11,301 nt of DNA from Prolixibacteraceae bacterium UBA5740. Lineage in GTDB: Bacteria > Bacteroidota > Bacteroidia > Bacteroidales > Prolixibacteraceae. Position 1 is the first letter of the stretch; every line of letters starts with the position of its first letter. Shown piece after piece: positions 1 to 7,477 of this stretch. The notes beneath the pieces were generated by a model that saw nothing but the letters and a program-made list of their open reading frames with translations, made no database searches and was not told where the DNA came from. Made by a program: the position numbers and the translations under genes. The DNA lies in NCBI GenBank assembly GCA_002419285.1, contig DIFU01000078.1, positions 1 through 11,301 of the forward strand, read 5' to 3'.

Positions 1-720
1 GGTTTTCATATGGTCGATCTTACCAATGAAATGGTTAAAATGATCGGCCATTGGAGACAAATGGGCTTAAGTTTTGATGCCATTTATTCAGGTTATCTGG
101 GATCGTCGAAACAAGTTGATATTGTAAAACAGTTCATCCGGGATTTTCGGAAAGAGAGTCAACTTATCATTGTTGATCCTGTCTTGGGTGACAATGGAAA
201 ACTGTATTCGGCTTTCGGGCAGGATATGGTTGAGGAAATGCGCCGACTGGTTGAGGAAGCCCATATCATCACTCCCAATCTTACCGAAGCAGCCTTCCTT
301 TTAGGCAAAGATTATTCTCCCGATGTCGATATCAAGGAAATTTGCGACTGGACCCGCAAGCTTGCCAAAATGGGGCCCGAAATTGTGATAATTACCAGTG
401 TGCCGGAGAAATCACTTCCGCACAAAACTGCGGTTGTTGCCTGGAATAAGACCGACGACAGGATGTGGAAGGTGAGCTGTGACTATCTTCCTGCCAACTA
501 TCCCGGAACCGGAGATGCATTTTCATCAGTTGTAACTGGTGCACTCTTGCAGGGAGACAGCCTGCCCATTGCACTCGACAGGGCTGTGCATTTCATTTCA
601 ATGGGGGTTCGAGCAACTTTTGGGTATAATCACTCTCCGGCTGACGGAATCCTTCTTGAAAAGGTCTTGCCCTATCTGAATGCCCCTGTTCAGGTTAGCA
701 GTTATCAGCTTATTGATTAA
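1..720 (+). CDS. Pyridoxal/pyridoxamine kinase, 5'-truncated by window edge
   Basis: This is a PfkB/ribokinase-fold vitamin B6 kinase, which phosphorylates pyridoxal, pyridoxamine or pyridoxine with ATP in the cytoplasm (PLP salvage). The reading frame is open from base 1, and the codons before the first ATG (position 10) read G-F-H, fitting the 'TGGF' loop of the family. That ATG is therefore probably internal, and about 45-50 N-terminal residues lie outside the window. Numbering from that Met, the visible motifs are SGYLGS (27-32), the DPVLGDNGKLY signature (56-66), TPNLTEA (88-94) and the anion-hole motif GTGDAF (166-171), with Asp169 as the expected catalytic base. The C-terminus looks complete. 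The HAD phosphatase gene starts 30 nt downstream on the same strand. The B6-kinase assignment is firm. Which vitamer is preferred cannot be read from the sequence. Confidence 0.9.
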   Translation, partial: GFHMVDLTNEMVKMIGHWRQMGLSFDAIYSGYLGSSKQVDIVKQFIRDFRKESQLIIVDPVLGDNGKLYSAFGQDMVEEMRRLVEEAHIITPNLTEAAFLLGKDYSPDVDIKEICDWTRKLAKMGPEIVIITSVPEKSLPHKTAVVAWNKTDDRMWKVSCDYLPANYPGTGDAFSSVVTGALLQGDSLPIALDRAVHFISMGVRATFGYNHSPADGILLEKVLPYLNAPVQVSSYQLID

Positions 721-750
721 ATTGAATAGTTAATTAACCACTTCAAGGAT

Positions 751-1590
751 ATGTCTATTAATAATATAAGGCTGGTAGCTACGGATTTGGATGGAACTTT
801 TCTTCGCGACGATAAATCGATAAGCCCACGTAACCTGGAGGCACTCGACATGCTTGGTAATAGCGATGTAGTCAGGGTTGTTGCAACCGGGCGCAACCTG
901 CGTAAAGTGACAGAGGTAATTCCTGATGAAGTACCTTTCGATTTTATCGTGTTTTCATCGGGTGCAGGTGTTTATAACTGGAAAACAGGGGCCCACATTT
1001 TCAGTAAAAATATCTCTCGTGAATCATCCAATCTGCTGATTTCTTATTTGTTGGATAAAGACCTGAATTTTCACGCTTTCTGGCCCGTACCCGAGAATCA
1101 TCATCTATGGTATCATCGTGGCAGTGAACCTTGTGAAGAGTTTGAACGATATTTTTCGTTTCATAATTCCTATGCATTTCCGCTGCCTGAAGACCGGAGT
1201 GTTGAAACAGAGTTATGCCAGTTTCTGGTTGTAATTCCAGGAGATGAGCAACGTTTTTTCAGGATGAAACAGGAAATTGAAGCATTATGTCCCGAAATTC
1301 GCATCATTCGCTCGAGTTCACCCTTGAATACTGGCTATATCTGGATCGAAATATTTCACCGCGAAGTATCCAAGGGGAACGGTGTCCTCTATCTTTGCAA
1401 CCAGCTGGATATACATCCGAAATTGACGATGGGCATCGGAAATGATTATAACGATGTGGATCTCCTTGAATTTACCGAACATTCATTTATAACCGACAAT
1501 GCCCCTGAAGTCCTGAAATCGGGATTCAGACTGCTGCCCACCAATGAGGATGATGCCTTTGCCCATGCTGTTGAGCGGTTGTTTGAGTAA
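751..1590 (+). CDS. Cof-type HAD-IIB family sugar-phosphate/PLP-type phosphatase
   Basis: This is a cytoplasmic haloacid-dehalogenase phosphatase of the Cof subfamily (279 residues, normal length). All four HAD motifs are visible: DLDGT (12-16; nucleophile Asp12, acid/base Asp14), T46-G47-R48 (motif II), Lys208 in 'EVSKGNGV' (motif III), and GIGNDYND (228-235; Mg-binding Asp232 and Asp235). The type IIB cap lies between motifs II and III and determines substrate. Family members hydrolyse varied phosphorylated metabolites, and some E. coli relatives such as YbhA act on pyridoxal phosphate. The neighbouring B6 kinase makes PLP a plausible substrate, but that is inference from context. The start is supported by a purine-rich AAGGA (745-749) just before the ATG. 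The gap to the following membrane-protein gene is 36 nt, so co-transcription is likely. Confidence 0.9.
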   Translation: MSINNIRLVATDLDGTFLRDDKSISPRNLEALDMLGNSDVVRVVATGRNLRKVTEVIPDEVPFDFIVFSSGAGVYNWKTGAHIFSKNISRESSNLLISYLLDKDLNFHAFWPVPENHHLWYHRGSEPCEEFERYFSFHNSYAFPLPEDRSVETELCQFLVVIPGDEQRFFRMKQEIEALCPEIRIIRSSSPLNTGYIWIEIFHREVSKGNGVLYLCNQLDIHPKLTMGIGNDYNDVDLLEFTEHSFITDNAPEVLKSGFRLLPTNEDDAFAHAVERLFE

Positions 1591-1626
1591 TTTTTGAAAC
1601 TGAGTTTAATTTGATTAATACTTTCC

Positions 1627-2253
1627 ATGATGAATACCTCACTGCGAACCATTTTGCTTTTCTCTGTCAGAATCGTTGTTTATTCAGGTCTGATGGTACT
1701 TCTGAACCAGATCTTTTTGTATGATGCCACACATCCAACCTCAACAGGAAAATTCGGTGAAGTATCAGCAACGGAGATTGCCCAGGAGGCAATTTTGTTC
1801 TTGTTGGGATTGGTTTTTCTGGTGACGGGGCGTTTCAATAAAGCCATAAGCCCAATTACCAAACTGATTTCCGTATTTTTCTTTATGGCATTTATCCGCG
1901 AATTCAATAACCAGATCGATTTCTGGTTTTATCTGGTGTTGCCACTAATTGTCCTGTTTGTTTGGATGATCTTCCAATACCGGAAAAGCCTTATTTCATC
2001 CATCATTGAATTATTGAAGATTCCTGAAACCGCCTATCTCGTTACCGGTTTTCTGGTAACCTTTGTCTTCAGCCGGTTTTTCGGCCGGACAAAACTTTGG
2101 GAAGCCATTTTGGAGACAGATTATAATCGTTGGGGCAAGAATGTGGCAGAAGAGGGGATCGAGCTTCTTGGATATTCCTTGTTCCTGATTGCCGGCATTG
2201 AAATCCTGTTGGCAGTTATCAAATCGAGCAAAAAACAGACCTCAACAGATTAA
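1627..2253 (+). CDS. Six-helix integral membrane protein of unknown function
   Basis: I do not recognise a named family. The 208-residue product has about six hydrophobic segments, near residues 8-30, 52-68, 78-90, 100-117, 136-152 and 181-199, and a short Lys-rich polar tail. Charged residues sit in or next to the segments: Glu50/Glu54 at the start of helix 2, Arg91-Glu92 and Asp98 between helices 3 and 4, Arg150/Arg154/Glu159 after helix 5, and the acidic patch Glu175-Glu176-Glu179 entering helix 6. Such a set could be catalytic or ion-binding, but no known motif was identified. Two consecutive Met codons (1627 and 1630) could each be the start. It is probably the last gene of the B6 kinase-HAD operon. 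Its stop lies 18 nt from the stop of the converging nucleotidyltransferase gene, with no visible terminator between them. Confidence 0.8.
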   Translation: MMNTSLRTILLFSVRIVVYSGLMVLLNQIFLYDATHPTSTGKFGEVSATEIAQEAILFLLGLVFLVTGRFNKAISPITKLISVFFFMAFIREFNNQIDFWFYLVLPLIVLFVWMIFQYRKSLISSIIELLKIPETAYLVTGFLVTFVFSRFFGRTKLWEAILETDYNRWGKNVAEEGIELLGYSLFLIAGIEILLAVIKSSKKQTSTD

Positions 2254-2271
2254 ATGGGTTAATGCAATAAA

Positions 2272-3009
2272 TCACTTCATTCCCATCTGTTCGAGAAGAT
2301 CACCAGCCTGCGCCAGCTGGCTGGGTTTACCTACATCCTGCCAAATGGCGGAGGTATCGGGATAGCCGAGTATCTTATAATTGGCTGATAATTCAAGGTA
2401 GCTGTCGATAATCGAAAACTTACCCTCCCTGCCGGACAGTCGAAATATTTCAGGATTAATGACATGAATGCCGCTGAAAGCCATCTCGGAGTATGGCTGG
2501 CCTTCAGCGATTCTCCAGCTTCGGGTTTCCCCTGATTGGTGGTTAATCCAGCCCGACAACTGCATATTTTGATCAAATACGAGGTAGCGCTGTGTAGGAC
2601 GGTTTCGGACTGCAACAGTGGCAAGAGCCTTGTTCTGGCGATGAAAACGAATCAGTTCATTGAGGCTGAGGTTGCTAAGGATATCGACATTGTGGCAGAC
2701 CACAGGTTCATGAAGATTGAAGAAAACAGCCGCTTTCCATAAACCGCCACCAGTATCAAGAAGCTGTTCTCTTTCATCGGATACATGGATGGTAATGCCA
2801 AAGTTGTCGTTCCTTTGCAGAAAGTCAATAATCATGTCGGGGAAGTGGTGCACATTGACCACCAGGTTGGTGCAACCTTCCCTGATCAGTTTTTCAATAT
2901 TCCATTGGATAAGGGGTTTGTTCCCCACCTCGACGAGCGCCTTCGGCATACTGTCGGTAAGCGGTTTCAGCCTGCTGCCGTATCCGGCAGAAAAGAGCAT
3001 TGCCTGCAT
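2272..3009 (-). CDS. Sugar-1-phosphate nucleotidyltransferase, MurU-like
   Basis: A cytoplasmic NTP-transferase (GT-A-like Rossmann fold) of 245 residues. Visible features are the nucleotide-binding loop AGYGSRLKPLT (8-18), the PKAL lysine (Lys23), DTGGG (85-89, the base-contacting loop), the metal-binding Asp109 in 'HNVDIL', FSGIHVINPEIF (178-189) and IWQDVGKPSQL (222-232). The length and the last two blocks resemble MurU, the MurNAc-1-phosphate uridylyltransferase of peptidoglycan recycling, more than RmlA or GalU, which are longer. Mannose-1-phosphate guanylyltransferase-like activity remains possible. An AmgK-type kinase often accompanies MurU, but none is adjacent here. The ATG overlaps the stop of the upstream DUF4293 gene by one base (TGATG), suggesting translational coupling. 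This is the last gene of the minus-strand operon. Confidence 0.85.
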   Translation of the reverse strand: MQAMLFSAGYGSRLKPLTDSMPKALVEVGNKPLIQWNIEKLIREGCTNLVVNVHHFPDMIIDFLQRNDNFGITIHVSDEREQLLDTGGGLWKAAVFFNLHEPVVCHNVDILSNLSLNELIRFHRQNKALATVAVRNRPTQRYLVFDQNMQLSGWINHQSGETRSWRIAEGQPYSEMAFSGIHVINPEIFRLSGREGKFSIIDSYLELSANYKILGYPDTSAIWQDVGKPSQLAQAGDLLEQMGMK

Positions 3010-3455
3010 CAGGGACGGAGCCTGTTGATGCTTCTCACAAGGACTTCATCCTTGCCGATATTCCGAATGGCGAGATAGTCCAAAATCATTGCAATAATTG
3101 GGAAGGAGAAAGGGATCTGAAAACTGATGTCCGGATTTTCGAACCCACTGTATGCAAAGAAAAAGAAGAGTCCGAACAATCCTGCGAGAAGAACCATGGT
3201 AAATCCCAAGATACGCATCTGCTGGATTCTTTTCTTGTATTTAAAGATGACAAAGATATGAAGCAATATGATGAGAATCAGGAATATCTGGATAGGAAGA
3301 CCATTAAAAACCTGCTCTTCACCCTTATAGATGCCACCAATCTTAAAAACATACAATTCGTTGGCAGCCAGTATGTCGGCAAGGGGATACTGAAATAAAA
3401 ATCCCAAAAGAAGGGTGGAAACAATTAAAAAGGCTGTTTGAATTCTCTGGATCAT
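3009..3455 (-). CDS. DUF4293 family four-helix membrane protein
   Basis: A 148-residue inner-membrane protein with four predicted helices, near residues 5-22, 54-72, 82-102 and 115-131. It has a basic cytoplasmic-type tail containing KDEVLVRSINRLR, the conserved C-terminal pattern I recall for DUF4293. The family has no established function and is essentially restricted to Bacteroidota, so it also serves as a taxonomic marker. The N-terminus 'MIQRIQT' is typical of the family and supports this start. It lies 43 nt after the helicase-nuclease gene, and that gap carries a perfect TAnnTTTG element, so it may have its own promoter as well as read-through. It overlaps the downstream MurU-like gene by one base. 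Confidence 0.85.
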   Translation of the reverse strand: MIQRIQTAFLIVSTLLLGFLFQYPLADILAANELYVFKIGGIYKGEEQVFNGLPIQIFLILIILLHIFVIFKYKKRIQQMRILGFTMVLLAGLFGLFFFFAYSGFENPDISFQIPFSFPIIAMILDYLAIRNIGKDEVLVRSINRLRP

Positions 3456-3472
3456 TTGTATTAATTTTTCTG

Positions 3473-3480
3473 CAAAAATA
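3473..3480 (-). promoter_or_regulatory. Bacteroidota -7 promoter element before DUF4293
   Basis: Read on the minus strand this is TATTTTTG, a perfect match to the Bacteroidota -7 consensus TAnnTTTG, followed by C. It lies in the 43-nt gap between the helicase stop and the DUF4293 start. Transcription would begin about 10-12 nt before the ATG, giving a very short leader. I found no convincing TTTG/TTG -33 element at the expected distance, and the motif is short and AT-rich, so chance occurrence is possible. The position directly upstream of a start codon makes it credible. Confidence 0.4.
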
Positions 3481-3498
3481 ACAAAATGGGATTCAGTC

Positions 3499-6400
3499 CT
3501 AAAGGATTTCTACCCTTTCGAGATTATTCCCATGGACATACCATAGATATCCATCCACTTTCTCGTACCCGGCCTGCAACAAAAGGTTCCCATACTTCCT
3601 TACCTGGTTTCTGTAACTTTCTGGCCTCAGGCTCCCTGTTTTGAAATCAATTATTACAGCCTCTTTGTCACGAATCATGATCCGGTCGGGCCGGTATAAT
3701 CCTTTTGGGGATAAAATCTGCTTTTCGTTCATGACTTTGTATGACCCATCGAACCAATGTACCGCCTTCGGATTTTGCATTAAATCGTGCAAGGTATTCC
3801 TGATTTGTTCCTTATCTGAATCCGCTAGCCGCTTTTCGAGAGCAATTTGTATGATGGCTTCATCCAATTCATCTTTTGTTTTTACCCGTGACATAATTTG
3901 ATGGATCAGGTTACCTGTGTCACGGCTTGTTGCCCCAAATTCAGCCACGTCATCAAAATCCTTGCTCGTTGAAGTGAGTTTAAGTTTTGCTGTAAATGAA
4001 TTGAATGTCCAGCCTGATGTTGGACTTGCTGTATTTTGCTTAACACTTCTATCCGGCAGATCAATGGATCCATATTTAAAAACAGTGTTTTTGGCATCCC
4101 AGCAATTCACGAAAGTTTCATTGCCAGACAGGTCACTTAAGGTGTCTGACAAAAGCGTACATACCGTATCCTTTTTGGGTTTTCCCGGGGCATTCACCAT
4201 CAACACTGACCTGGCCCTGGTAAAAGCCACATAGATAAGGTTGAGGTTATCTATAATGCCATTAAATGTTTCTCTAAAATAATCCTTTGAGAATATGGTA
4301 TTTTCCAGATCCTTATTGAAAGAGACCGGAACCAGGGGAGCTTTGTTGAAAGGCGGCATTTCAGGGGTACACCAAAGAATGTTATTTTTAAAATCGAACA
4401 ATGGCCAGTTGAAAAATGGAATCAATACTGCCTTGAATTCCAGTCCTTTTGATTTGTGGATAGTCATTAAACGCATGGCATCCATGTTTTCATTGACCTT
4501 CACCGATTCTTTATATCCCTTTTCATCCCACCAATTCAGGAAACCTGAAATGTCGTTAAGATAACGTTTGCGCAAATCAGCTGCCTTATCCATTAAGGCC
4601 TGCAGGAAAGGTATTTCGAATGGATATCTGAATAAGCCGAAAGCCGAAGCGACCCGAATGATGATTTCGTCAATGCTGGAATTCTGCAGCTCGGGTTCGA
4701 GGGCGTTGAGTTTCGGCAATAGCAGGTTCGTGAATTCTTCCTCAAAATGTATGGTTGGATATATGGCCGATTGTAAACCGGATAATTCAATGTCGGACAA
4801 GCTTTCCTGCCCGGCAAATGTTTGCAGGAGTGAATATAATTGAATGAGTGTGGATTGGACGATTCTGTTTTCCTTGTTGAAGTAAAACCTTAGTACATTT
4901 ATTATAAAATTTACTGAATCAGATGATTCCAGAAACAATGATTCGCTTGAAACAATTTTGAGATTATAAGTCTGATTTTCCTCCAATCTTTGAAGCTGAA
5001 GGAAATGACCTACAATTGCTTTCCCTTCATCGTTTTTCCGAACCAGAATGGCAATTTCATGGGCTTGTAATCCCTGGTCCTGCAGAAACTTGATTTGCTT
5101 TTCGAGGTTGGCAAGGGAGTTATCACGAAAACCTTCGTCTTCGTCTTCCAAAATGTCGATTCTTACATAACCTGCCTGAGCGGTTTGAGGAGCTTCAACT
5201 TGTTGAACATCCGAATAAATTTCCCTGAGTTGTTCGGGGTAATTTTCGGTAGCGTTGACCAGTTGCTCGTGTGCAGCCAGCTTATTTGAGAAAGTTTGGA
5301 AGAAGTGGTTGTTAAATGAAATAATCCGGGCATCACTTCGATAATTGGCATTCAGGTTCACATTATTTATACCCATGTATTGGAAATCCCGGGTGATCTG
5401 GTTGGCTAAAATATCCCACGAACTATTTCTCCATCTATATATACTCTGTTTGATATCACCCACCACCAGGTTCTCTTTTCCCAGTCCCAACGAATTGGCA
5501 ATTAGGGGTTTGAAATTATCCCACTGCATGGATGAAGTATCCTGGAATTCATCAAGCATGAAATGCCCGTAGGCATTACCACTCTTTTCATAAATGAAGG
5601 GAGTTTCATTACCGTCTATAATCGACCGAAGCAATAAGTTTGAGCTGGCTAGGGGCAACACTTCCTTTTCCCGGTTCAATGCCGTAATTTCATTGTTGAG
5701 ATCAATCAGTACAGCCATGGTGTACCATTCTCTTTTAATGGCTTTAGCCGTATAGTAGTCTTTTTTATGCGATCGGTAATATTCAAGCATTTGCTTTAAC
5801 TGAGGCTGAAGTCCGGAAGTAACCAGTGCCAAAATCTCTTGTCGCGATGCATGGGTTTTGGCAACCCATTTCTCCGGATTTTCCTCCGCTTCGAGAACCC
5901 TGGCCCCTAATTCATCAGGGACATTTCCAGCCGCAATTTTTTCGATAAAACCGGCAATCCCAGAATTCCTGTAGGTAAAATCGGTGTTTGAGAAACCAGC
6001 AGCCTTATAGGTTCCCATGATGGAGGACGCACGGTTCTTGATTTCATGCTCAAAGGGGAAGATGCATGAATTCAGCGTTTTCAGGTATTGGGAGGTATTC
6101 GATGGATCACTGAAAAACCGATTAAGATCCTCAATGTTTTCCTGGAATTTTTCTTTAAAAAGTTCCTGCCCCAGGGAAATAAGGTCATTTTCGACCGCAA
6201 AATTTTTATTGTTGCGTATTTTCTCGTCAATAAAATCTTCCAGCCAATTTCTCAGGGCTTTGTTCGAAGTGATAGTCGTAATGATACGGTCAACCGCCTC
6301 CTTGATTATCAATTGATTGTCGAGTTCGACCTGGTAGTTGGGCGTAACACCAATCTCGCGATTAAAGGATTTGATGACTTTCTGGGTAAATTTGTCGATG

Positions 6401-6711
6401 GTGCTGACTGAAAAACGATTGAAGTCAAACAGGATATTCTCAAGGACCTTCCCAGATCTTTTGGTAATTGTTTCAGTATCCAGACCTGTTTCCCGGATAA
6501 GATTCTCAGAATAGGGATTTTCAATGTTGTTTGCAAGATTGTATAATTGTCCGATGACCCTTTCCTTCATTTCCGCAGTTGCCTTGTTGGTGAAGGTAAC
6601 TGCCAGTATTTGGCGATAGTTGTTTTCATTCGCCAATACCAATTTCAGGTATTCCAACACAAGTCGGAAAGTCTTGCCTGATCCTGCGGAAGCTTTATAT
6701 ATAGATAGCAT
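3499..6711 (-). CDS. RecB/AddA-type UvrD helicase with C-terminal PD-(D/E)XK nuclease
   Basis: A 1070-residue superfamily 1A DNA helicase-nuclease, expected to process double-strand DNA ends for RecA-mediated repair and to degrade foreign linear DNA. Helicase motifs in order: Walker A ASAGSGKT (7-14), TFTNKA (39-44), Walker B LDEFQD (386-391), GDIKQSIYRWR (418-428), NYRSD (456-460), TIHKSKGLEF (750-759) and VAFTRA (828-833). The RecB-type nuclease residues follow: His937 in 'GNLIHQ', Asp1009 in 'RPDRI', Asp1022 and Lys1024 in 'IIDFKTG', and the Q-x3-Y motif Gln1036/Tyr1040. Both activities therefore look intact. The length is close to AddA (about 1200) and RecB (about 1180). No AddB/RecC partner is adjacent in the window. 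The start at 6711 is followed within six codons by Walker A, as is usual for the family. The gene begins 11 nt after the upstream exported-protein gene, implying one transcript. Confidence 0.93.
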   Translation of the reverse strand: MLSIYKASAGSGKTFRLVLEYLKLVLANENNYRQILAVTFTNKATAEMKERVIGQLYNLANNIENPYSENLIRETGLDTETITKRSGKVLENILFDFNRFSVSTIDKFTQKVIKSFNREIGVTPNYQVELDNQLIIKEAVDRIITTITSNKALRNWLEDFIDEKIRNNKNFAVENDLISLGQELFKEKFQENIEDLNRFFSDPSNTSQYLKTLNSCIFPFEHEIKNRASSIMGTYKAAGFSNTDFTYRNSGIAGFIEKIAAGNVPDELGARVLEAEENPEKWVAKTHASRQEILALVTSGLQPQLKQMLEYYRSHKKDYYTAKAIKREWYTMAVLIDLNNEITALNREKEVLPLASSNLLLRSIIDGNETPFIYEKSGNAYGHFMLDEFQDTSSMQWDNFKPLIANSLGLGKENLVVGDIKQSIYRWRNSSWDILANQITRDFQYMGINNVNLNANYRSDARIISFNNHFFQTFSNKLAAHEQLVNATENYPEQLREIYSDVQQVEAPQTAQAGYVRIDILEDEDEGFRDNSLANLEKQIKFLQDQGLQAHEIAILVRKNDEGKAIVGHFLQLQRLEENQTYNLKIVSSESLFLESSDSVNFIINVLRFYFNKENRIVQSTLIQLYSLLQTFAGQESLSDIELSGLQSAIYPTIHFEEEFTNLLLPKLNALEPELQNSSIDEIIIRVASAFGLFRYPFEIPFLQALMDKAADLRKRYLNDISGFLNWWDEKGYKESVKVNENMDAMRLMTIHKSKGLEFKAVLIPFFNWPLFDFKNNILWCTPEMPPFNKAPLVPVSFNKDLENTIFSKDYFRETFNGIIDNLNLIYVAFTRARSVLMVNAPGKPKKDTVCTLLSDTLSDLSGNETFVNCWDAKNTVFKYGSIDLPDRSVKQNTASPTSGWTFNSFTAKLKLTSTSKDFDDVAEFGATSRDTGNLIHQIMSRVKTKDELDEAIIQIALEKRLADSDKEQIRNTLHDLMQNPKAVHWFDGSYKVMNEKQILSPKGLYRPDRIMIRDKEAVIIDFKTGSLRPESYRNQVRKYGNLLLQAGYEKVDGYLWYVHGNNLERVEIL

Positions 6712-6722
6712 GGGGTATTATT

Positions 6723-7277
6723 TCAGGGTTGATAGCGGTTGCCAGTAACGGATACCCGGGTTTCGATCGTAAAGTTGCGACCCACTTTATATTGCATAAA
6801 CATGGATGCTCCCCGAATGTCCCATTGTTGCTGGTCAAAACCAGGCAATGGTGCCGAATGTATGCTGTTCAATCCGAAACTGTTGCCACCCAAAACCAAT
6901 TTGTCATTAATTGAATAGGCAGCTTGGTTCAAAATCGCACCCGAATGCAGCCAGGGTGCGTAAGGAGATAAAATTGGCATGACAACAGGCGAAAGCCATG
7001 TTGCTTGATTATTTATTTGAAATGAAAGCACATTCCGACCTTTAACCAGGTATTTGCTAAAGTCAAAATCCCTTATTTCGGAAGAAAGCATAAAATCAGA
7101 TGGAATGCCGATCATTGGATAGGAGAGGTTTGGACTCATCATCCATGTTTCTGTCGATGGTGAAATTTGTTTCATGCTGTCGATACCCGTTAACGGAACT
7201 TCCATGAGTTCCTGAGCCACTAGAAAGCTGGAGGAAAAGAGGATCAACAGAATCGCAAATGTCTTTTTCATGGTCAT
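6723..7277 (-). CDS. Small exported protein of unknown function, possibly envelope/beta-rich
   Basis: No named family was recognised. The 184-residue product begins with a Sec signal peptide: Lys4-Lys5, a hydrophobic core about 8-20, and likely cleavage around 'VAQ' (20-22). The mature part is rich in aromatic and polar alternation and ends in stretches that look like beta strands (for example ASMFMQYKVGRNFTIETRVSV, roughly residues 157-177). This suggests a periplasmic or outer-membrane-associated protein. At about 160 mature residues it could be a small barrel or a beta-sandwich. Two in-frame starts exist (7277 and 7271) and the choice is uncertain, because neither has a strong ribosome-binding site. 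It is the first gene of the operon and is followed after 11 nt by the helicase-nuclease, an unusual pairing of an exported and a DNA-repair product. Confidence 0.75.
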   Translation of the reverse strand: MTMKKTFAILLILFSSSFLVAQELMEVPLTGIDSMKQISPSTETWMMSPNLSYPMIGIPSDFMLSSEIRDFDFSKYLVKGRNVLSFQINNQATWLSPVVMPILSPYAPWLHSGAILNQAAYSINDKLVLGGNSFGLNSIHSAPLPGFDQQQWDIRGASMFMQYKVGRNFTIETRVSVTGNRYQP

Positions 7278-7310
7278 GATCTGATTGCGTCATTCGAACC
7301 GACAAGTACA

Positions 7311-7318
7311 CAAATGTA
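7311..7318 (-). promoter_or_regulatory. Bacteroidota -7 promoter element for the minus-strand operon
   Basis: On the minus strand this reads TACATTTG, a perfect TAnnTTTG match. It lies 33 nt upstream of the ATG at 7277, which would give a leader of about 25-30 nt. A TTG candidate upstream (7343-7345) is about 24 nt away, somewhat farther than the usual spacing, so only the -7 element is well supported. It sits in the 200-nt divergent region between the exported-protein gene and the alpha/beta hydrolase gene and is the best promoter candidate for the four-gene minus-strand operon. Confidence 0.5.
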
Positions 7319-7477
7319 AAGAAATCAATTAACGAAAAAAATCAATCTTCCCGACAAAGCATTGAACGGTAGTTATTGTGTTATCAGCAAAATATACGAA
7401 TATCATAGTTAAGCCTATTCCGATCTATCAATCTGATCACTATTTTTACATGGTCGAACCAGTTATAACTTAGTCTT

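Noticed and set aside
2536..3398. Overlapping open frames on the + strand opposite the nucleotidyltransferase and DUF4293 genes
   Set aside because: They lie antisense to genes with clear family motifs, have poor amino-acid composition for proteins, and show no recognisable domain.
3499..7277. Helicase-nuclease plus neighbour as a new anti-phage system
   Set aside because: The enzyme has a complete RecB/AddA-type repair architecture and housekeeping neighbours. There are no integrases, toxins or other defence genes around it.
7441..7448. TATTTTTA as the -7 element of the hydrolase gene
   Set aside because: It misses the final G of TAnnTTTG, and no TTG lies at the expected upstream distance.
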